Below are positions 59,681-64,000 of a DNA stretch of 64,000 nt, piece by piece; the first letter of the stretch is position 1, and each line of letters starts with the position of its first letter. The notes beneath the pieces are model-generated. The model saw only the letters and a list, made by a program, of their open reading frames with translations, ran no database searches and was not told the DNA's origin. The position numbers and the translations under genes are program-made. The stretch covers positions 21,327,409-21,391,408 of the forward strand of contig OY282558.1 in assembly GCA_958295665.1 (NCBI GenBank), written 5' to 3'. The stretch comes from Tipula vernalis. Its lineage: Eukaryota; Arthropoda; Insecta; Diptera; Tipulidae.

Positions 59681-62174
59681 TAATATTCTGTCAAATGAAA
59701 TAGATGAATGGAAAGCAATGAACAAATATTATACGTGCGTTCAAAAATCTACAAATCATTGTGGAGACTTTTTGAATATTCTTTATTTAAACATTCGAAG
59801 TGTTCGATATAAGTTAGATGATGTAGAGCTTTTATTAACAGTTTTGCCGTACAAAACAGATGTAATTGTTTTAACAGAAACTTGGCTTTGTCCTTTTGAT
59901 CGGGAATTCTGTAACATAAGTGGTTATATTTCATATCACTCAGTAAGAGAAGGAGGTTATGGTGGCTGCAGCATCCTAGTTAAAGAAACAATTAATTCTT
60001 TCATTTTACATGATGAAGAAACATACATGAATAGTAGTTTCTTAGTAGTATGTTTTCCTGTTTTGCGATTAAATGTAATTGCTGTATACAGGCAACCAAA
60101 CCATCACATTGAAAGTTTCTTGACAAAATTTGAAATTATTTTATTGAATTATAGCAATAACATTGTTCTAGGGGATTTCAATTTAAACTTATTATCTTCA
60201 GAAAAGATTCTGGATAATTATGTTCAAATATTAACTAGTCTTGGATATATTATCTTGAATAAAATAAACCCTGACTATGCCACGAGAATAAGTAATACAA
60301 TTAAAACCATAATAGATCATGTTATTTCGGATATGAGTAATTTTAGTTATGAATTTTATCTAGATGATTACTCCAAATCGGATCATAAACTAATATATTT
60401 CAGGTTTGTAAAAGAAAAAAAGATTTTGTCAAATAAACCGACTTTCAAAGAGATAGTTGATTATGATGAAATGGATAAGGATGGTTTGTGGAATGATCTT
60501 AATAGTACAAACAGTTTTTCAGAATTAATAAATAAATTAAGGTTTCTAATAATGAAATATAGCAAAAAAATTAAATATAAATCATCTACTAAGTTTAAAA
60601 AAGAATGGATGAATGATGCTATATTTTCTCTTATTAAACAGAGAGAGAAATTCCATCGTCTTAAAAAAAAATATCCCTATTCTGATTACTGTAAAGAAAG
60701 GTACATGTATTATGATAAAACTGTCAGTGATAAAATAGTTAAAGCAAAAACTGCCTATTATAATAGAATATTTGATGATAGTATTGGCAATCCAAAACTT
60801 TTATGGAATAATTTTAATAAGCATATATTGAAAAAACGAATTAATAATAGAGAAATTAATCTGGAAATTAAGAATGAAATCGTCAATGACACCAATATAA
60901 TAGTGAATGAGTTTAATGTTTATTTTAATACAACATCAGTGAACTTGGTAAAGCATCTGCAAACGCCATCAGAAGCAGTCTTTCGACACCTCCGTCATAA
61001 TATTGTTTGCCCTATAGATTTTAGCAATGTTAGTGATGGTGAGATTGTTAATATCATAAAAAAACTAAAGGGTCGCTCAGCAACTGGTTACGATAAAATT
61101 TCTAATAGGTTTATAATTCGAAATATCGGAAAACTTAAAACTATTATTAGCCAGCTTATTAATGACTGTATAAAAAATAAAATATTTCCTGATTGTTTGA
61201 AGCTATCTAGGATTACTCCAATATTTAAAAGCGGTTCTGCAACCCTTGTAAGCAACTATCGACCTATTTCAATTCCTAGTTCAATTACAAAAATTTTCGA
61301 AAATGTCATAAATGGGAGAATTGAGTCATTTCTGGAATCAAAAAACATAATATCTGCAAAACAATTTGGCTTTACCAGGAACTCAAATACCACTGCGGCA
61401 TGCCTTAATTTAACAAATAATGTTACTGTGGAAATAGAAAAAAAGAAATTTGTCTCTGTTCTGTTTTTGGATTTAAGTAAGGCCTTCGATACAGTTAATC
61501 ATACAATTTTATTATGGAAGTTAAGGAAGCCAAATTTTAATTGTGAATATATGACATTTTTTGAAAGTTATTTATATAAGAGAGCGCAGTTTGTTGAGAT
61601 AGGTAATATTAAAAGCAATATGAACGTTTCAAGTATCGGAGTTCCTCAGGGTTCGGTTTTGGGTCCTACCTTATTTAAGATTTTTATTAATGACATTGTT
61701 GATGTAAGTTTGAGAGGTATGATTCAAATCTATGCTGATGATATTGCTCTAGTTTATAGTAGCTCTGATACAACAAGTTTAATTAATGATATGCAGTCGG
61801 ACTTAAAAATGTTGCAACAGTGGTTTAATACCAATTTATTAATTTTGAACATTAATAAAACTAAGTATATGATATTTGAAAACAAAATTGTAAAGGAAAC
61901 CGATTCAATCCTCGAGTTAAAATACAACGATGAAGTAATTGAAAAAGTCACCAAATATATCTATTTAGGGCTGGTTTTGGACAGTAAGATTAAATGGAAG
62001 TTACATATTGAGAATGTGAAAAACAAAATAATGCCTTACATTTTTCTATTACGAAAAACAAGAAAGATATTGCCACGAAACGTTAAAAGAAATATTTACT
62101 ATGCTTATATTCATACACACTTAGTTTATTTAAACCCAATTTGGAGCGGTGCGAAAAAAAAAGTACTTAAGTGA
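59658..62174 (+). CDS. LINE ORF2 endonuclease-reverse transcriptase, cut short by frameshift
   Basis: I start at the first ATG (59658), which overlaps the end of ORF1 by 23 bp; an upstream in-frame TTG is less likely. Residues ~30-255: APE endonuclease with LYLNIRSVRYKLDDVELL, LTETWL, GGYGGCSILV, VLGDFNLN and a final SDHKLIYF, all catalytic blocks present. Residues ~460-760: reverse transcriptase with KGRSATGYDKIS, SNYRPISI, FGFTRNSNT, LFLDLSKAFDTVNH, GVPQGSVLGPTLF and the intact YADD box, then thumb (NINKTKYMIF, YLGLVLDSKIKW). The frame ends at 62174, just after an A9 run (62154-62162); one A too many shifts it off the true C-terminus, which continues in the next frame to 62562. The enzyme core is intact. 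Confidence 0.9.
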   Translation: MNMMTLHNNILSNEIDEWKAMNKYYTCVQKSTNHCGDFLNILYLNIRSVRYKLDDVELLLTVLPYKTDVIVLTETWLCPFDREFCNISGYISYHSVREGGYGGCSILVKETINSFILHDEETYMNSSFLVVCFPVLRLNVIAVYRQPNHHIESFLTKFEIILLNYSNNIVLGDFNLNLLSSEKILDNYVQILTSLGYIILNKINPDYATRISNTIKTIIDHVISDMSNFSYEFYLDDYSKSDHKLIYFRFVKEKKILSNKPTFKEIVDYDEMDKDGLWNDLNSTNSFSELINKLRFLIMKYSKKIKYKSSTKFKKEWMNDAIFSLIKQREKFHRLKKKYPYSDYCKERYMYYDKTVSDKIVKAKTAYYNRIFDDSIGNPKLLWNNFNKHILKKRINNREINLEIKNEIVNDTNIIVNEFNVYFNTTSVNLVKHLQTPSEAVFRHLRHNIVCPIDFSNVSDGEIVNIIKKLKGRSATGYDKISNRFIIRNIGKLKTIISQLINDCIKNKIFPDCLKLSRITPIFKSGSATLVSNYRPISIPSSITKIFENVINGRIESFLESKNIISAKQFGFTRNSNTTAACLNLTNNVTVEIEKKKFVSVLFLDLSKAFDTVNHTILLWKLRKPNFNCEYMTFFESYLYKRAQFVEIGNIKSNMNVSSIGVPQGSVLGPTLFKIFINDIVDVSLRGMIQIYADDIALVYSSSDTTSLINDMQSDLKMLQQWFNTNLLILNINKTKYMIFENKIVKETDSILELKYNDEVIEKVTKYIYLGLVLDSKIKWKLHIENVKNKIMPYIFLLRKTRKILPRNVKRNIYYAYIHTHLVYLNPIWSGAKKKVLK

Positions 62175-62562
62175 AGTATTTCTATTACAAAAGAAAGCCA
62201 TAAAAAATGTCCTATGTTTGCATATCAGAACACCTACAGTCTACCTATTTCAAGAATTCTTATCCTTAAATATGATAATATCAAGAGAATTATTATTATT
62301 AATGCATAAAATTATATATGATCATATTAAGCATAATTTTGTATTAACTCGTATGTCAGAAATACATGATCATGATACAAGAAGACGATCGCAAATTAGA
62401 AATACTCTTTTTCTTACATCTGCATCCGACAGCAATGTTTTTTACAGAGGGCTTATGATTTATAACAATCTTTCATCTTATTTAAGCCATCAACCTGACG
62501 TTAATGTATTCAAGAAGTGTCTCACTGCGCACGTATTGGAAAATGTACGTATACTATTATAA
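62163..62562 (+). pseudogene. LINE ORF2 C-terminal part, out of frame
   Basis: About 133 codons that continue ORF2 in the +1-shifted frame immediately after the A9 run (YLSEVFLLQKKAIKNVL...). The LQKKAIKNVL block is what follows the reverse transcriptase in this LINE group, and the region ends with SNVFYRGLMIYNNL and a TAA at 62560. It is not a separate gene: its apparent GTG start lies within ORF2. Confidence 0.85.
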
Positions 62563-62954
62563 AGCCGAACATGTCTTTCAAAATGCGGTCACTTTTCTTT
62601 CCATCCATTTAGTTTCATTTTATAATATTTCTTTTCTTGTAATGGTTGTTATATTGTTTTGTGTGTTACCTAACTAAAATGTTTTGCAGTTAAAAAAAAA
62701 AAAAAAAAAAATAATTTATTTAGTATAATTTTATTACTTATTTATATATTAATTAAATTTTCAACCTATTTTTTATGATTAACATTATAATTATAATACG
62801 CTATATGGTTTATAATATGCGACTGCATTACGGTTCTGTGAACCGACGCAGGCATTGCATTTAAAAAAAAAAAAAATTTATAGATAAAAGAAATTTATTA
62901 TAATCTATGTAATTAAGTATAACGAAAAATTGTAATATCTATAAATGTAGTAAT

Positions 62955-62990
<36 letters not shown>
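62563..62990 (+). other. LINE 3' UTR and poly(A)
   Basis: An AT-rich 3' UTR with two internal A-runs (about 62693-62710 and 62862-62874), an AATAAAG at 62952 and the terminal A-run from about 62960, followed by the target duplication. Confidence 0.75.
62831..62845 (+). other. 3' UTR stem-loop CGGTTC-TGT-GAACCG
   Basis: A perfect 6-bp stem with a 3-base loop, about 115 bp before the final poly(A) and unusually GC-rich for its surroundings. 3' hairpins are recognised by the reverse transcriptase in some LINEs; that role here is inference. Confidence 0.5.
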
Positions 62991-62995
<5 letters not shown>

Positions 62996-63001
62996 AAGAA
63001 T
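62991..63001. repeat. LINE target-site duplication, right copy (AATTTAAGAAT)
   Basis: Exact partner of 58571-58581, directly after the poly(A). Confidence 0.7.
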
Positions 63002-63189
63002 GCTGATACTTAGAAAATGTTTGCAACATTTTTCAAATTTAGAATTTATATTAGGAATTAGACATTTATGTTGTATGCCTCAGAAGCCTTTTCAAACTAA
63101 ACTTTTGTAAGACCCAGTAATTCATGCAATATTTAAATAGATGTCACTAGGTTAAAAGTATTCAATTGTGCCTTATAGCCAACAGAACT

Positions 63190-63740
63190 TTTCAATGTCT
63201 CGTTTAAATAAATGACGACTAATAAAAAATAAATCGAGTCGTACAAGAAGAAGTTCAATGGCGTTAAATCGCATGATCTTGGTGGCCAATTCACGTCTGT
63301 TCTTCGAGAAATTATTCGATTATTAAACTCTCTTTCAAAAGACGATTAATTGCATTGCTGTGTGGCATGTTGCACCATCCTGTTGAAACCACATATTCTG
63401 CACATCAATATCTTCCAATTCACTCCACAAAAGTTGTTGGTTTGAGGCTTAATTGCTGTGAACGACGACGAATTGATGCCCTTGGCTCTTTAGCAACACT
63501 TGTTCTAACGGCTGGCATATTTTTACTTGAACGACCACTACGATAATAAATTCTGCTTCTCTGATCTTCAACTGAACCAGTTTCTTCAAAATTATCAATG
63601 ATTAGTTTAATAGCACGGTTTGTGGAACACTTTCTCTACCGTATTTTGAACGAAATTTTCTTCCAACTTCCGAATAACTTTCACCATATTTAAAATAAGT
63701 TTTAATAAAATAAAACCGAAATGTTTGCACTTGTCATCTG
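63190..63740 (-). pseudogene. Mariner-like (Tc1/mariner superfamily) transposase, internally deleted
   Basis: On the minus strand the 5' part (from about 63740 down to 63440) encodes a helix-turn-helix-like N-terminus (YGESYSEVGRKFRSKYG, SIRRRSQQL) with stops. It is fused by an internal deletion to the catalytic C-terminal part: LWSELEDIDVQNMWFQQDGA (about 63425-63370) and DVNWPPRSCDLTPLNFFLY (about 63290-63235), separated by a frameshift. The middle of the protein with the first catalytic Asp is missing. QQDG and PPRS-DLTP are diagnostic for insect mariner-like transposases. It is dead. Terminal inverted repeats were not identified. Confidence 0.8.
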
Positions 63741-64000
63741 CCAAATAACATGTGGTACTCAAGTAAAAAAAAATAAAACGGCGGAATATTTAAAAAGATA
63801 CCTCGAATTTGAAAGCCCTTTATATATATATATATATAATTTATGAGGTTATGTTACAGTAACATTTTTATATTATTTGTAGATAACACGAAACTATAAC
63901 AAAACTGAAATTAACAAGCATTTATTTGGTAATGATAATGCTTATATCCGCAAACACTTAAGACTGTCTGCTCATTCACTTAATAAAATATGCTGTATAT
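63741..64000. other. Gene-free AT-rich end of window
   Basis: No coding or RNA feature is recognisable. A short (TA)9 microsatellite occupies 63821-63838. Confidence 0.5.

Larger units (their letters stand above)
58582..62990 (+). mobile_element. Non-LTR retrotransposon (CR1/Jockey superclade), near full length
   Basis: About 4.4 kb: a 5' region (58582-58816), ORF1 with an FP25-like C-terminal domain, ORF2 with APE endonuclease and reverse transcriptase, a 3' UTR with a stem-loop, AATAAA and a terminal poly(A) of about 31 A. It is flanked by AATTTAAGAAT. Clade assignment within the Jockey/CR1/L2 group cannot be settled by eye. Damage is light (one clear frameshift in ORF2, a disrupted ORF1 N-terminus), so it is much younger than the Jockey remnant upstream. 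Confidence 0.88.

Noticed and set aside
63355..63546. Plus-strand 63-codon frame near the right end
   Set aside because: It is antisense to the mariner-like transposase remnant, which carries the recognisable motifs on the minus strand.
1..64000. tRNA or rRNA genes
   Set aside because: The only tRNA-like sequence is the short primer-binding site at 29246-29265, which is complementary to a tRNA 3' end and not a gene.

Overview
The window is AT-rich eukaryotic DNA, almost certainly from a fly (Diptera, probably a higher fly). The basis is indirect: an insect-type BEL/Pao element primed by a tRNA-Tyr-like site, Jockey- and CR1-like LINEs, a degenerate Helitron, an insect mariner-like transposase, and many ACGAGTAT- and TATGTATG-like microsatellites. 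No host protein-coding gene, rRNA or tRNA gene is recognisable. This looks like heterochromatic or pericentromeric sequence.

Layout. Bases 1-287 are unique flank. Bases 288-28513 and 35531-43112 are one satellite array (about 36 kb), split by a retrotransposon. All monomers share a core of about 116 bp. Two alternative linkers produce a 181-bp 'long' and a 129-bp 'short' monomer. These are mixed into several levels of higher-order repeat (309/310, 623, 804 and 2176 bp). Each long linker carries the perfect palindrome CTATCGATAG, which contains the DREF/BEAF-type site TATCGATA. The core carries a 15-bp dyad whose outer bases change together. The last ~218 bp of the array are inverted.

Bases 28519-35530 are a nearly intact BEL/Pao LTR retrotransposon: a single 1699-aa Gag-Pol frame, LTRs with one visible difference, and an ATTCG target duplication. 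Its right end is abnormal. It continues past the LTR into 6 bp of the primer-site region and then a 38-bp tail containing an inverted copy of LTR sequence.

Bases 43113-64000 are a transposon graveyard: AT-rich sequence without genes, a Foldback-like element with long internally repetitive inverted arms (46243-48340), a dead Jockey-clade LINE (49.3-53.1 kb) carrying a ~300-bp insertion, a deletion-riddled Helitron Rep-helicase (53.1-55.5 kb), an unidentified decayed reading frame (56431-56832), a recent-looking CR1/Jockey-superclade LINE with an 11-bp target duplication and one frameshift in an A9 run (58582-62990), and an internally deleted mariner-like transposase on the minus strand (63.2-63.7 kb).

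The only proteins likely to have worked recently are the BEL Gag-Pol and the LINE ORF1/ORF2 pair. The small reading frames throughout the satellite are not genes: the 181-bp monomer is not a multiple of three, so no frame can run through the array. All family calls are by eye from motifs; no database search was possible.
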